From assembly GCF_009389715.1 (NCBI RefSeq), contig NW_024068189.1, positions 1 to 64,000 of the forward strand: a stretch of DNA of 64,000 nucleotides. Direction: 5' to 3'. Position numbers and translations under genes: made by a program. Shown here in pieces: positions 1 through 13,000 of the stretch; within the stretch, counting starts at the first letter, position 1, and each line of letters starts with the position of its first letter. The notes below the pieces were generated by a model. That model searched no databases and was not told where the DNA came from. It was given only the letters and a program-made list of their open reading frames with translations. This DNA comes from Phoenix dactylifera (taxonomy: Eukaryota > Streptophyta > Magnoliopsida > Arecales > Arecaceae).

Positions 1-2150
1 GGTTGAAACAAGTTAAATAAATTAAATGGTTAAGCATTGCCACTCTTACTGGAGGGTTCTGAAATGTGTGCTTCTTCTCTATGAGCTAAGAAGCAGGTGG
101 TTTGGGTTGAGAATTGTGAAAAGGGCAAAAAAATATATGGCTCATCTCAGCGCACCGCTACAAGAACGAGTGGCCATGATTGGTAATGTGCATCATCATC
201 AAGTATATAATTTCTCTTGGACGAGGGCTTAACTGAATTGAACCGTCGTAATGTAGAGCAGCAAGAGCTAGAAATAATGTGCCGCTCTAAGTTTGCTAGC
301 AAAGATAAAATTAACTGTGAAAAGGGCGATGGTTAAATGGGCTGTAGGAGGGTGGCTTGTTTGCAGTGCATCAAACTGGAAAAGGTCCATCACTATCTCA
401 AACAAGATAGCATATTTAATTTGATACAGTATTCCTAATAAGATGTATATTAAAACTTGTGTTTTTGATGCGGGTTTGGGTTTGTATCTTTTTCGTATCA
501 AAAGAACGATCCATCTTTTTTTCATGATATTAACCATTGGATCGTGCCCCGCACAGCTCACCAAGTATTCAAATTTTTCTGCATAGATTTTAAAGCAATT
601 ATTGTGCGATTCAATGGAAAGTGAAAGGAATCCTTCTTTCTCGTGAAAGAGACAACCTTTGTGCTCTCGATGGATGATTCTAAGCCTGGCTTACTCGTAT
701 ACTCGATAACGATGTTGATGGCTTTTTGACTTTATCATATGGTTAAAGATATGATACAAATGATGCAGCATCAAAGTTAGAGAAAGTAAAATATAGAAAT
801 TTAGTAGACTTAGGAATTAATTGAATTTCTGAACCTCTAAATTTAAAATTCATTAATTCTTAGGTATAGCAAATTTTCATAATTTACTCCCTCTAAATAT
901 GATTCATTATGTGATTCAAACTTAGCTTCATTGGCTTAGCATAAAAATATAAGCTGTTCCAGCTCAGACTTGTAAGCTTATTGCCGAGCATTTATCGAGC
1001 CAAGCTAAGCTATCTATCCCTTATTTCATTCACAAGCCAAGTTGGGGTCAAGCTTGCTTCAATTATGAGACAACCTTTGAAAATTGTTTGATCTTGGCTT
1101 GCTTTCTAGGCAAGCCCGTAACAAGCTGATCTCAAGTTAAGCATGATTATCTTGGTTCATTTGCAGCCCAACCTACCTCACATGGTTCCATGTGTTCATA
1201 AGAAAAATTAGGCTTAAATGCTGCAAAAAGTGGGTGCTCAAGTTTTTCTCAAAGCCAAGAACATACCAAACTTCTGACATAAATCCTATAAAAAAAATCA
1301 TGGTACAAAGTTCTAAAATAATATCTTTCTAAGCTTATGGTTTCAATATGGCACATTAGAATGTGAAATTCTACAAGTAATTTAAAATATAGTTAAATAA
1401 AAATATATACATTTACATAAAATATAAATATAAATATAAATTAATTTATTTATCAAGTGAGACTTGAATTTGATTTTGAGTTGGATTTAAGCTCAATCCT
1501 AACCCAGCCAAAATCAAGACCTCTTTAGGGTTTTTTTCATTCAAGCCCAACCTATACTGGGCCAGAAGTCTACACCCCAATCACATCTTATTACCACTAC
1601 AAAGAGTAAGAAAAACAAGGGGGTTAAACCCCCTCCTCATGCCCTTCCCGTGTATATGAATGGGACTGCGTCATGTACCGGGACAATGTCAACATATGGA
1701 GCCAATTAGCAAATGACCTCCTTTGTCCTCCACTGGATGTCCAAGATTTCGGGACCCCTTCGCCTTCTAGAACTCTCCTTCCCCATCTCTCAAGTCCCAA
1801 TCTAAGAAAAATTCACCTGTTCTCTTTTTTTTTTTTTTTTTTGGCTAGATACCTGTTCTTTTTCTGTCATACAAATCAGCACCCATACCACAGCTGTTTG
1901 ACCGTTTCACTTCGCTTTCAAATCCAACGCCGCCTGCAATTTCTTAAAACAGCAAATCCGCCAGCTCTTCTGGAGCCCTCTGCCATGTTCTTTGAATCTG
2001 CCACCCCCTGTTCCATGTCTCTCTGTCTCTCTCTCTTCTGACATTCCTCCAAACCAAGCCTCAGGAAACGAAGAAAGAAAGAAAGAAACCTCTCCTCTCT
2101 GATTTCCTTTCCTCATCACCGACCAATCTTAGAGGACTGACCTATAACCC
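1..2150. other. AT-rich intergenic region with decayed repeat
   Basis: No gene was recognised. Short open frames at 26-232 and 268-564 have no recognisable domain and no splice context. Positions about 900-1560 are rich in repeated AAGCT/GAGCT words, a composition also seen near 6540-6960, 19690-19930 and 54640-55070, which suggests an old dispersed repeat. A T-run lies near 1827-1843. The CT/CCT-rich stretch about 1890-2150 is probably promoter and 5' UTR of the downstream transporter gene. Confidence 0.5.
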
Positions 2151-5100
2151 ATGATTTGCCTCACAAAACCCACCCCAAATCCCCAACCCTTCTCCACCCT
2201 CCCTGCCACCACCCAAAAACTCAATTCCTCACCGCCACCCTTATTCATCTCCAGCTCCTCACAGAACGACCAAGCAGGAGGAGGGCCCTCCATGCCAAGA
2301 AGGCTTACATCCTAAAACCCCTTCGAAACCCCGCCCAGGGGCCTGCCCCCAAGCTTCCCTCGCTCCCAAGGAAGGCCGCAGGGGATGGGTTTGGCCTCGC
2401 GGCATCGGTAGCGGCCATGCGGGGAGGCAGATGTGGGCGCTGTGTGGGTTCGGCTACTGGGTGCAGGGGTTCAGGTGCTTCCCCTGGCTGGCCCTCAACT
2501 TCCACCTGGCCCATGGACTTGGTTTCAGCCCTTCCACGCTTCAGTTGGTCCAGAACACCGGCAACCTCCCCATGGTGGCCAAGCCCCTGCTTGGAGTCCT
2601 CTCTGATGCTGTCTGCATTGGGGGTGCTCACAGGCTCCCTTACATCTCCATTGGAGGTTGGTGCTCTTTCTCTCTTTTTGGTTTCGTTTGCATGTTTTCT
2701 TCAGTTCTTTTCTTTTGCTTGGTCTCTCTTTGCTTCTTTATTCCTTGTTTTGGCTCTGGGGTTTTGTATCTTTGGGCTGCTGTATTGGTATTCGTTAATG
2801 GGTGTGCTTTGGCTATTACATTGGCTTAATGGATGGAATATGAGATGCATATGAGAGTTTTGAGGTTCTCTATGGATTCTTGGCCTCTCTCTCTCCCCTC
2901 CCCCCTCTTCTTTCTTTCTTTCTTTTTTGCCTTTATATCATACATGGCTACTTTAGATTTTAGAAGAAGGCAATCCACAACTATAACTAAATCGGCATAG
3001 AGCCGTCTTTTGCACCTTTCTATTTTCCTCACTAGAATGCTGGTTTAGTTATGGAGTTCTTGGTTTTTTGTTAGCTGTGGATGAATACGTTATGAACTTG
3101 TGGGATAACTAAGGTCTTCTTTCTTGGACCGGAAACATATAAAGGGTGTTTGACAGTGTCGAAGAGGTGGTGAAACTTTCCATTCTTTTTCATCGATTAT
3201 ATTTGATTATATTCTGTTTTTTAATTTGTTCTGGCTTCCATCTTTTGTTAATTTTTTAACTACTCACAAAATAATGCCACAGATTTGGCTTTTGAATAGA
3301 GTGCATATAGGGGTAGGAACTTTTCTTTCAAATCTAGCTATTACATCAAAAAAAATCTAGCTATTATCCTGTCATATTTGGGATTTATAGGGCCTTGTGA
3401 TCCCAAATTTGCTGCTCATTGCTTGGCAAAGTAGAGAAAAGTGATGTTAAGACAACTTCAAAAAGATATAGGACCCCTACTTTGTCATTTGTTGTTTTCA
3501 TTGCCTAGCGAAGTATTATGAGATTAAGGTATTCTGCTAATTCAAATGGCTGCCATGTATAAGCTCTAATGTACCGCCTATCGACAGTGAGAAGACAAGA
3601 TTCTGTATATTGAATATCTGTTTTCAGTGTTGATAGCTGATTTCAAGCAGTTTGATTTGATAATTGATGTTATTAGAGGCTGGATTCAGTTGTAGAAATA
3701 TCCCTCTGTAGAGGGCTAGGTTCAATTCTTGCAGTGTGTCGGTAGAGTGCATATGTTAAGCTCCAGCTAGCAGAAATAAAAAGTTCAAGTCAGCATCCTC
3801 CTTCAGATGCAATGTCAAAGTTTAAATTTTTGTTGTACCTAAATTTCTCATCATCTCTTCATATTCCATAAATAATGCTAATGACACTTTTATGCAAGAC
3901 TAATTGTTGAGGTGATGGAAGACATTCAAAACCCTATCATTTAAAAAGCTCTAGGAATCTGACTCAACAAACATGGTTGTTGGTAATGAATGATGATGAT
4001 GAATTCGTATTTGTTTCTTGCAACCTTTGTACTTTCCTTTATTATAATCTAACTCCAACCCCCTCCTCCCCCCCCCCCCCCCCCCCCTTGTGGTTCATTA
4101 TTGCATTTATTTTGTGCCGAACTGGTAATGCTACTAAAATCAGTTATATACTTTAAATTGTATTCTTATAACTCCAATTCGTTATGACCCTTGGTTATAT
4201 CTCATACCTCTGCAGTTGTTGCATATTCTAGAATATGTGCTAATCACCTTGAATCGAAAACTTTCTTCTATTTTTTCTGTGGCGTGAGAATAATTTAATC
4301 TTTGTTTGTGCAATAATAGCTTAATGATGTCTAACTTGGCTGATGAATTGCAAATTTGTGATTGATATTTTTTAACTGTTTGAGGCTTTCAGCTAACCGA
4401 TAATTGGTTGCAGCCTTTTTACAGCTACTGTCTTGGGGGACACTTGCAGTAATCCCAGTTACCGGTGAAAGATTTCCCACATTAATGGCATGCATTTTAG
4501 TTAGCAACCTTGGAGCATCCTTCGCAGAAGTTGTGAGTGATGCTCTCGTTGCTGAGTTCAGCAGAACACAGAAAGCAGGTGAGCTCCAGTCCTATGCATT
4601 CATGGCTTTAGCAGCAGGAGCACTCTTAGGCAACTTGTCTGGTGCGTTTGTCATCCTAAAATCTCAAGAGCCAAAGGTCATGTTTTTCACTTTTGCTCTC
4701 CTACTGGCCATCCACCTTTCCCTTTCCCTAAGCACAAAGGAGACATCCCTTTGTTTCCTTCCATACTCAAATCATCATCTTGTTCAGAATTCATTAGCTG
4801 AAAATTTCATCAAACAGTTCTGTGACCTGACTACAGCAATTAATGAGGAAAGGATCTTTTATCCTCTTTTGTGGATTGTAGCTTCTATCGCAGTTGTTCC
4901 TGTTCTTTCAGGATCTATGTTTTGTTTCCAGACACAATGTCTGAAGCTCGACCCTTCAGTTATTGGTTTGTCAAAAGTTATCGGGCAGCTGATGGTTCTT
5001 TCTGCAACTATGTTCTATAACCGTTTCTTGAAAAGAATCCCGATGAGGAGACTGATATTTGGAGTGCAGATACTTTATGCTCTCTCCCTTTTGTCCGACT

Positions 5101-5450
5101 TATTTCTAGTGAAACAAATCAATCTTAAGTTGGGGATTTCAAATGAAGTTTACGTGCTGTGTTTGTCGGCATTGGCGGAGGCTATTGCTCAGTTTAAGAT
5201 CCTTCCTTTCACTGCTCTCTTTTCGAGTTTATGCCCATATGGGTGTGAAGGTTCACTCTTTGCCTTCTTTGCTTCATCTCTGTGCTTATCATCTATACTA
5301 AGTGGTATGTTTGGTGTTGGACTGGTTTCATTGATTGGGGTGTCTTCTGGGGACTACTCAAGCTTGTCTTCAGGAATCATACTACAGTTTATAGCTGCAT
5401 TGGTTCCTTTGGGGTGGATATCTTATGTACCTGTCGCACGGAGGAGATGA
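2151..5450 (+). CDS. Folate-biopterin transporter family protein, probably plastid (2 exons)
   Basis: This is a BT1/folate-biopterin transporter of the major facilitator superfamily, a polytopic membrane protein expected to move folates or pterins, probably at the plastid envelope. Exon 1 ends at 2656 (GT at 2657) and exon 2 is 4414-5450 (AG at 4412-4413). The junction codon is split G|CC and gives YISIGAFLQLLSWG, which fits the family. Strong family segments are MWALCGFGYWVQGFR (from 2431) and QLVQNTGNLPMVAKPLLG. Exon 2 holds many hydrophobic helices and ends in a basic tail. The ATG at 2151 opens a Ser/Thr/Pro-rich, transit-peptide-like leader, but it meets TAA at 2313. Coding sense continues first in another frame (2312-2420) and then in the 2431 frame. 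Two single-base losses, the second in the GGGG near 2420, would explain this. From the ATG at 2431 alone the protein would be 420 aa. Family assignment is firm; the exact N-terminus is not. Confidence 0.88.
2657..4413 (+). other. Single intron of the transporter gene
   Basis: A 1.76-kb AT-rich intron flanked by GT and TTGCAG. It contains a C homopolymer near 4070-4088. No nested gene was seen. Confidence 0.85.
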
Positions 5451-6005
5451 AGAAAGGTAAGAGAAGATCAAGGGCATGGTGATATGGTCGTTGCCTTGCA
5501 CAATTGTAAGAAGTAAAACATAAGTTTTTGCGACCCAAAAAATTATTTTGAGGGGCTTTTTAGCTCCTCTTTTTCATTGCTGCACTGATAACTGGGACCC
5601 TTCAGCCTGAGTCCATTGGGTTGCATGTCCCAAGCAATGTGTGGCAACGGTATGATCTTTTTGTCATATTGAATGTAAATTCTTTTTCCATGGGCACATA
5701 AAAATGTAGGCAATGAAGTGCGCACTTTTATGATGAATATCAGTAAAACGATTTTGCCATAGTTTCGGAAGTTCTTATTATATGAATTTTGCACTCTTAT
5801 CAACATCATAAGTGACCTAACTTGAACTAAGATTGGGCTCTTACACAGGCATAGCATGCTAGATGATCTAATCTTGAATTGAAAAGCAGTCTATTGGATC
5901 CTTTGGAGTTCTTCCATGCTCTCCAACCCTGCATGATTAGCTTCCATGGGAATCAAAACTTGAACTGCCTCATTTAATTCTAATTTACTAGTATTGGCTT
6001 AGAAG
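5451..6005 (+). other. 3' UTR and downstream region of the transporter gene
   Basis: The sequence directly after the TGA is the presumed 3' UTR. No coding signal was recognised. The short minus-strand frame at 5543-5857 has no domain and looks like chance. Confidence 0.4.
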
Positions 6006-6010
6006 AAGAA

Positions 6011-6200
6011 GGTGAGCTTTGCGCAATGGTAAGGTGATGGATTCGAAACATGGAAATGCTCTCTCTGCACATACATGGAGGTAGGATTGTATGCATATGA
6101 CCTTTCTGATCTTGCAAAGGGAGGAGTCTCATGCGTTAAGTCATCCAGGATTGGGTCAAAAGTCTCTTTACTTGGGTGGTTGTGTGTGTGTTTTTATAAT
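6011..6200 (+). mobile_element. Degenerate tRNA-derived SINE (Au-like)
   Basis: The segment carries, in the right order, an A-box-like GCGCAATGGTAAGG (about 6024-6037) and a B-box-like GGATTCGAAAC (about 6039-6049). These are followed by GTATGCATATGACC and GGAGTCTCATGCG, words typical of plant Au-type SINEs. It ends in a T-rich stretch. The copy is diverged and no target duplication could be identified. Confidence 0.5.
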
Positions 6201-6209
6201 TTTATTGTT

Positions 6210-7110
6210 AGTGATTTCTGGATTAGTGTGTTCTCAGACACTATAAACTCTTTGAGTTGAATCCACAACCGGATTCATTTACCTCTAACCTAACTAGCTG
6301 GCTGATATATATAGATACTTGGCAGGTGGGTAGATGAGATAAGTCAACGATGGGAAAAATAATGATAACAAGGAAGATACTTTAAACTGATACTTGGCAC
6401 ATCGGATGTGAGAGAAAGTTGGATATAAAGATGTAGGGCGATGATCAACGGTTGGACGTCAAGTCAGGCGTTCATTTTTAATAACGTAGATGTGCAAGTC
6501 ATTTGCCATGTTAGCTTAACAATCCATGATTGCGTTTCTTCAAACACGTCGTCAGCAATAGCTTCCAGAGCTCGATTTGCAAGCGAGCCTAGCTAAATCT
6601 AAGCTCAGTTTAGTCAAAAAATAAATATCTAGATAATTTATATATCATATATACATGCATATAATCTTGATTGCTGTTTTATATATCAAAATTTTATGTT
6701 TACTTATTATAATTTGCATGAATTATATTTTAACTAGCAAAGTAAATATAGCTAGATTAATTATTTTAAATAAATAAATAAAAGCTTTAAGTGATATCTC
6801 GAGTTCTTATTAGATCCTCGAGGCATGCTGTTTGCGAATAACTTGGGTTCAGCTCGATGTTAAATTAGCTAGCTCGAGCCCCACTCAGTTGCAGAGTAAG
6901 CCGAACGTAGGGATCTAGCTCTGCCTGAGCTTGCTTGATCAAACCAAGGTCTACTCTCACTGGCTTAGTTGAAATAAATTTTGAACCCAACAGCTTTGAT
7001 AACATTGCTGCTCATTATGTTTGATTCAAGATTTGTTTGAAAGGAGTATGCTTTTGGTCACCCGTGAGTGAATAGGCAGCAATGGGCAGCAACCGGACAC
7101 CCTTTTTTCG
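6210..7110. other. Intergenic, decayed repeat
   Basis: AT-rich sequence with no recognised gene. Positions about 6540-6960 show the AAGCT/GAGCT word enrichment also seen at 900-1560 and 54640-55070, consistent with an old dispersed repeat. Confidence 0.35.
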
Positions 7111-7113
7111 AGT

Positions 7114-7197
7114 AGGGCTCAAATCAGATAGCATACGGATCGAATACTAGCATATTCATGTCCATATTTATTTTATTTGATAAATACAGATACAAAT

Positions 7198-7249
<52 letters not shown>

Positions 7250-7651
7250 TTATTTTAAATAAATACAAATACAAATCGAATACCGAAAATATAGATATAA
7301 ATATAGCTATAAATATGAATACAAATATAAATATAAATTAGGTAATTAAACTTTATAACTACAAAATTAAAAATATTACTAAGTAGATAATAAATTATGT
7401 TAATAGCATATTAATGTGGTCATTTATTTTTCTTAAAATTTTATGAATGCTATATAAAATAAAATAGGATTATAAATGAAATCGGATATTCGGATATGGA
7501 TCGGATGGTTGTCAATTCATATTCATATTCATTTTTTTTTGACTGATATAGATATAAATATTAGTCGGATACTCAAATTTCTATTTATATCCAGATAAAT
7601 TCGAAAATGAAAACAGATCCGGACAGATATTATCCGATTCACTATCACCCT
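7114..7651. repeat. Dispersed repeat family R1, copy A
   Basis: An AT-rich, non-coding unit of 538 bp. It starts with AGGG and a GGATCG/GGATAT-rich segment and ends as the near-inverse (AGGGTGATAGTGAATCGGAT when read on the minus strand). It is collinear with copy B at 50968-51452, sharing for example AGGATTA..AATGAAATCGGA-type and CGGATATTCGGATATGGAT words, plus TTATCCGATTCACT at the right end. A TA microsatellite is inserted at about 7201-7247. The imperfect inverted ends suggest a MITE-like element; no clear target duplication was seen. Confidence 0.6.
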
Positions 7652-9905
7652 TATCTCTTAGTCTTGGATAGGGAACTCAATTCGGGTTCAAGTGGCCAGG
7701 GCACTCCGCTGTATGGAAGTGGTCACTTGTAGACGGCTGGACTAAGAGGTTCCAGGGTGGAGTTCAGTTGTCAGGTTGAGAAATCAGGAGCCATGTTGGC
7801 CAACCATTTTACTGCCACTGTGAAAGCAAGCAAACATATAAATCATATGAAAAGACCAAGGTTAATTCAGTCCATTCAATTATGCATGCATAGAATAAAC
7901 TCTAATTCTTTAAAATGATAACTTGATGTTGCTTCACCTAAGAAGGATCAAAACCAGTACATATTGCTGAGCAGCAGCACTTGGCTTGTTATTCAAAACA
8001 GCCATCCCCTGCCTGCTCGCCTTGACCAGCTGCCACACCACAAGACAGTGCCCAAAGCCAGGTATGACAAGTGCTAAATAGCTATCCTCAAGTCCATCTC
8101 AATATGTAGCCTTCAAATATAGCCTGATATACCATGCCTAGTTGTAACAAGATTCAAAAGCAAACAGAAATTGAAGAAGCTTAAGAAGCATATGAAAATT
8201 AATGTCCAGCATCTAGTGATCTAGAATACTTTGCATCCAAGCCACCAAACCAATCAGAAGGCTGAAACAGAGATAAAACCCCACCAATACAAAGGAACAA
8301 CCTACAGATATGGATGATCAAGACAATATTCTTCTCTTACGAATTTTATCTAAGCAGTTCCACCCAAAAAATAAATAAATAAACGTGAACCCTGGATTCA
8401 AAGTCAACTTGGAAAGCTCAATAGCCAAATCCCAGGCACCGAACCCTCTCTACAATGTGCTGCAATCAGATACCATTAATAATTGATAATTATTGACATC
8501 CAACAGTCAAATAGCCTCTGTGCATCAAAACTTATTGTTCACTGAGAACATTTACTGCAGAAGGCATCCAACTGCTAACTTGTGCATGTGTAACAATCAT
8601 CCATAAGTCCAGAAATAAGATCAATGCACACATTTCCATTTAAAAGATGTGATTCGTGCATGTTTTCTCCTATCAGAGCAGATCACTCTGGGATAGAAGT
8701 TAAGAGAAACAAGATTTCCATGTACTTTTTACAAAACTCATCTGTCGCTTGACTTTCTTGATGTTTCTCAGGCAGCGCATGTTCGCATTCTTGAAGGACT
8801 GTGAGGGAGGGGCATTAGCTGTTTCCAGAGGCTGCAGTCAACAACAATAAAAGAAAAGAAGAAAATACAAGATGTGTTTTTAATTTAACAAAAAAAAAAT
8901 GCATATTATCTATTTGGTTCTCAAAAGTTTTGCAAGGCCTACCATGACATGATTTACAGTTCTATCCAGGACTCACATGACAATCTAGAAGGTAAATTTT
9001 TCATTAATGAATAGCATGCACATGGCCATTGACTTGACGAAAACTAGAATTTGAGGAACAGAAAAATTCGCAAATGACTAGTTTTAAATTACAAAAAGGA
9101 GGAAGAGGGCTATCGAGAGTGGAAAGCAATAGCTTGCAGGCAATCTCTATGCACGGTTTTTAGGACTGACACCGGCACAGTGATTATTGAGCTTCCAGAT
9201 CACAAACCACCGTCCAATGTCACACTTATCTACTCATTAGAGCCATGATCATGATGATGATCAACGAATCAAATTTGAGAATTCTTTCGAGGCCACAAGA
9301 ATCAAATTTCTGCAGCCTAGAAGTGCTTCTTGAGATCACTTGCCTCATAAATTTTGAAAAACTCTGAAGAGTCCCATATTTGAAATCTAAAGCAAGGTGT
9401 ACTTTAACAATGCTTAGACCACACCAGCAAAGTGCATGGGAATCAACAATATTTAACAGCAATGTTTTTCAATCCTTTTCTAAACACCACAAAACATTTG
9501 ATAACTTTTAAAGCATCTTCAAGAGCCACATTAGCAAATAGTACCACCTAGGGGACAAATCTAAAATGAACCAAGCATCTTCGAAAATACCAACTTCATC
9601 TGACTTTCACCTAATGATGCATTTGGAACTAAGAGGTTTCCTCACCTAAACAAAGCATCATCAATAGACATTGCAAATTGTTATCTGGATTACAATAGCA
9701 TCTTGGCATGAGATCTTTGACAGCTTAGCAACTGTGCACATTTACTGAACCCATAGCACACATTCTTAACAGTTACAAATTCTAGCATTAGCAACTCAGT
9801 GTACTGCTATAAAATGCAATAGCACCTTCAGCACCCAACTGATTAAAGTTCATTTGAGGAGAGAGATTGCTGAGTAGATTTAACAATTTACTCCATGGGA
9901 AATGA
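7652..9905. other. Intergenic region, no firm gene
   Basis: AT-rich DNA between the R1 repeat and the 3' end of the WDR70-like gene. No recognisable domain is present. One minus-strand block at about 8720-8833 has an acceptor-like TTGACTGCAG preceded by a pyrimidine-rich tract and about 40 open codons; it is described as a finding only. Confidence 0.35.
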
Positions 9906-9925
9906 TACAATCCTGGATTATATAA

Positions 9926-9943
9926 TATATATATATAGAGAGA

Positions 9944-10017
<74 letters not shown>
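9926..10017. repeat. Compound (TA)n(GA)n microsatellite
   Basis: TA repeats interrupted by a short GA block, then about 20 GA repeats, ending roughly 65 bp beyond the WDR70-like stop codon, probably in its 3' UTR or flank. Confidence 0.9.
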
Positions 10018-10018
<1 letters not shown>

Positions 10019-10083
10019 AGTAATGGAAAATGGCTCACATGATAGGCTTTGATGATGATATAACAAGGTAAACCATTACTTGG

Positions 10084-13000
10084 TTATTTCTCTTCTTCTT
10101 CAGAATCAGACTTTGCAAAAACAGGTTCTGGCTGAGAGTCTGCATATGCAGGTGCAATGTACTTAGGGTCTTTTGCTGCAACATCAGCATATTTAAGTAT
10201 TGCCTCCCTTGGATCTTCTTCCATCCAAGTCTCCTTGATTAAACCACCTTGCTGTAACAAAACGTTGTTAATACTCAAACAAGAACATTATCTTCATATC
10301 TATGAAAAAAGAAATTCAAAAGCAAAATTTCACAATAAATTCTTTTTGGCAAACTTTATGTACCTTCATAAGATACTGCGTTAACAAGCTGCCTTTAGTG
10401 GTACCAACTCTTCCACCAAAGCCTGGACCTGTGACAGGAAGTTCTGGCTTGTGTGATTTCATGGGATCTTTCAATGCTTTTTCACGTTGACGTTTACGGC
10501 TAGGCTGGTCTCTAAATAAGGGCAATGCATGCGGGTTGTGAATGACTGGTTGTGCCTCAAAATCATCTACAGATTTTTTTCCTTGAAGCTCGTCCAACAC
10601 ATACAAGAGCTCCTCTCTTACTGATAGATGGATCATAAAGTATGTGTGTTCCTCCTTCTTTCTTGTCACCTACTGTTGCAAAGACCTTCAAAAGCAACAG
10701 ATATTTTAGCATGACATGCTGTCTCAATTATTCCATCCAGGAAATAAATATCTCATACTATTGCAAGCAGGAGGGGGAGGAAAAGGCATGGATAGCAAAA
10801 TCCTTGATACATGCATATGAATATAGTACAGTCTCCTTGCTGAAGCATAAAAAGGATATTATAAAAAATAATCCATTAACCTTAAATAATTTTTTAAAAA
10901 ATCTAACAAAAAGAAGTAGAAGTGTTCAAAATTTATGGGTATCCGTACGTGCATTATGTGAAGTCATAGATGCCATAATCACAAAGTTAGGAGCTAACCT
11001 GATTAATCTTTGGGTGCCAAGCGCAGCATATAACACTATATTTAGGAGAAATCCCCACCCTTGATACAAGCTCAAGTTTCCTTCGGTCAAAGAAGCAGAG
11101 TAGACCTCCGCTGCTGCCTTCTTTTTCAACAGAGGTTCCGGTAAGTATTAGTTGCTCATTAGGACTAAATGCGGGATTTGTCTGAGCATAATGATTTGGA
11201 AGGTCTTCAAAGACTTTAACAGGACTTTTCATTTGCCGCAAGTCCCAAACCTATGCAAAAATTTAAAAACACAATATTTTACAATAATTGCAAATTTAAA
11301 TATTTGGGAGAGACAAAAAGTTGCAAAATGAAGAATGAACACTCCAAAACACAAGAACAGTGGTACAATATGAACGACTGGTAAAATATTACCTTAAGTG
11401 TACTATCAGCACTTCTTGACAGAAGAATCTGCCCATCAGTAGAAAATTTTAGTCCAGTAATATCATCAACATGTGCTTTCTCCACATGTATATCTGGTCG
11501 GCTTCCCCATCCAGGTTTGATGCTCCATAACTGTAAAATATGAAGCAATTCTTTTAGTGGACAAATTGTGAATCCACATAAAGACCATGCCATTCAAAAA
11601 ATGTAGGTCAAAACCCAAAGAACAGGCTTGATATTAAATATTTAAAATCACTTAAGGAGAACTGAAGCATCATGCTGGTACCTGTATGGTACCATCCCCA
11701 ATGCCACCAACAATGCGCTTGCCTTCGCGATCCCAAACACATGCTGTAACTGGAATTCTTGCTGGCCTTGCTAGTTTAGGCTTGATAACCTACAATGAAA
11801 CAGCTTCTTAGAATTCCTTGATCGCAACATCTTTCACATAGTAAAAATAGATGATATTATGTGTCAATTTGTCTCGTACAAAATTTCATCTTTCAATAGC
11901 AAGTGTAACTTTAAGATGTCTTCTAATGCTGGTGGGAGCTGCACCAGAAACTGACTTGCATTGTTCTGAAAAAAATCTTTATAGCTATTTACATCTGAAT
12001 GTATGGAAAATTTTAGTGAATATTTTTTTCTTTAAAATTGCTATTAAAATTATTTAAAACTTTAAGATTTTCGGTTCAAGCTTGTTGACTGAGTAATGAG
12101 ATAAACCTGTTTTTGACTTTTGAAGTCAGCTACATCCCATATCCGCAATGAACCATCTTCTGAGGAAGTTAAGATAGTCTCCTTTGATTTAGGGTTCCAC
12201 TCTCCACCAGTCAATCCAGAAATATGCCCCTTTGTATTTTTCAGGTCACGTATATACATGTCCCCCTTTATGAACTCGCCCAAAGTAAGCCCATCTCGGT
12301 CATAAATCTGAAATGTACATATAGTTGCTTGTTAGTGCTGTCTAAACATAAAAAGGTACCATGATAGGAATCATATTACAATGCTTCTGTGAAATTTGTG
12401 AAAAGGAAAATCACCTTAGCCTGTGCTGAACCTGTGATGCACAAAAATCTGTCTGATGTTGGACTCCAACTTAAACTTCGGACTTGGTGTCCCTCGAATG
12501 GTTCCAGCTGTCTGAAAGATTGCAATTTGGAATTCATCCCTTGAAAGTCATACATACGGACAGTATAATCATAGCTACCAGAAAGGACTCTCGATCCGGA
12601 ATGGTCGACAGCAAGAGCTGAAACAACCTGCAGTTGAGAAAAGTGGAACACAAAAAGGCCATAAATTAAAATTGTAAATTAGAAAAAAAAAATGGCAAGA
12701 TTTGTAGATATTAAAATACAAGTTTGTTGAGTAATTGATTGATCCCCTACTTGGTTTTGATGTGCCAAAACATTTTGAGTGCATTCCTTGTTGGACTAAC
12801 AGCTTTAAACAAGTATTTTCAGGGTAACAATGCTATAACTTCAAAAGAATATCTTAGGAAATGGTTCATGGATCTTAAACTCAAGTTTTGGAACTATTCA
12901 AGCATTTTTCAGAACTCGAGTCGACTCCCAGAAAGTACGAGTCGACTCCGACACAAGCATGGCATACTCGCACACCCTCGAGCCGTCTCCACAAAGCGGG

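Noticed and set aside
2305-2631. 108-codon minus-strand frame
   Set aside because: Antisense shadow of transporter exon 1.
9788-10066. 92-codon minus-strand frame with Ser-Leu and Ile-Tyr repeats
   Set aside because: It is the translated (TA)n(GA)n microsatellite.
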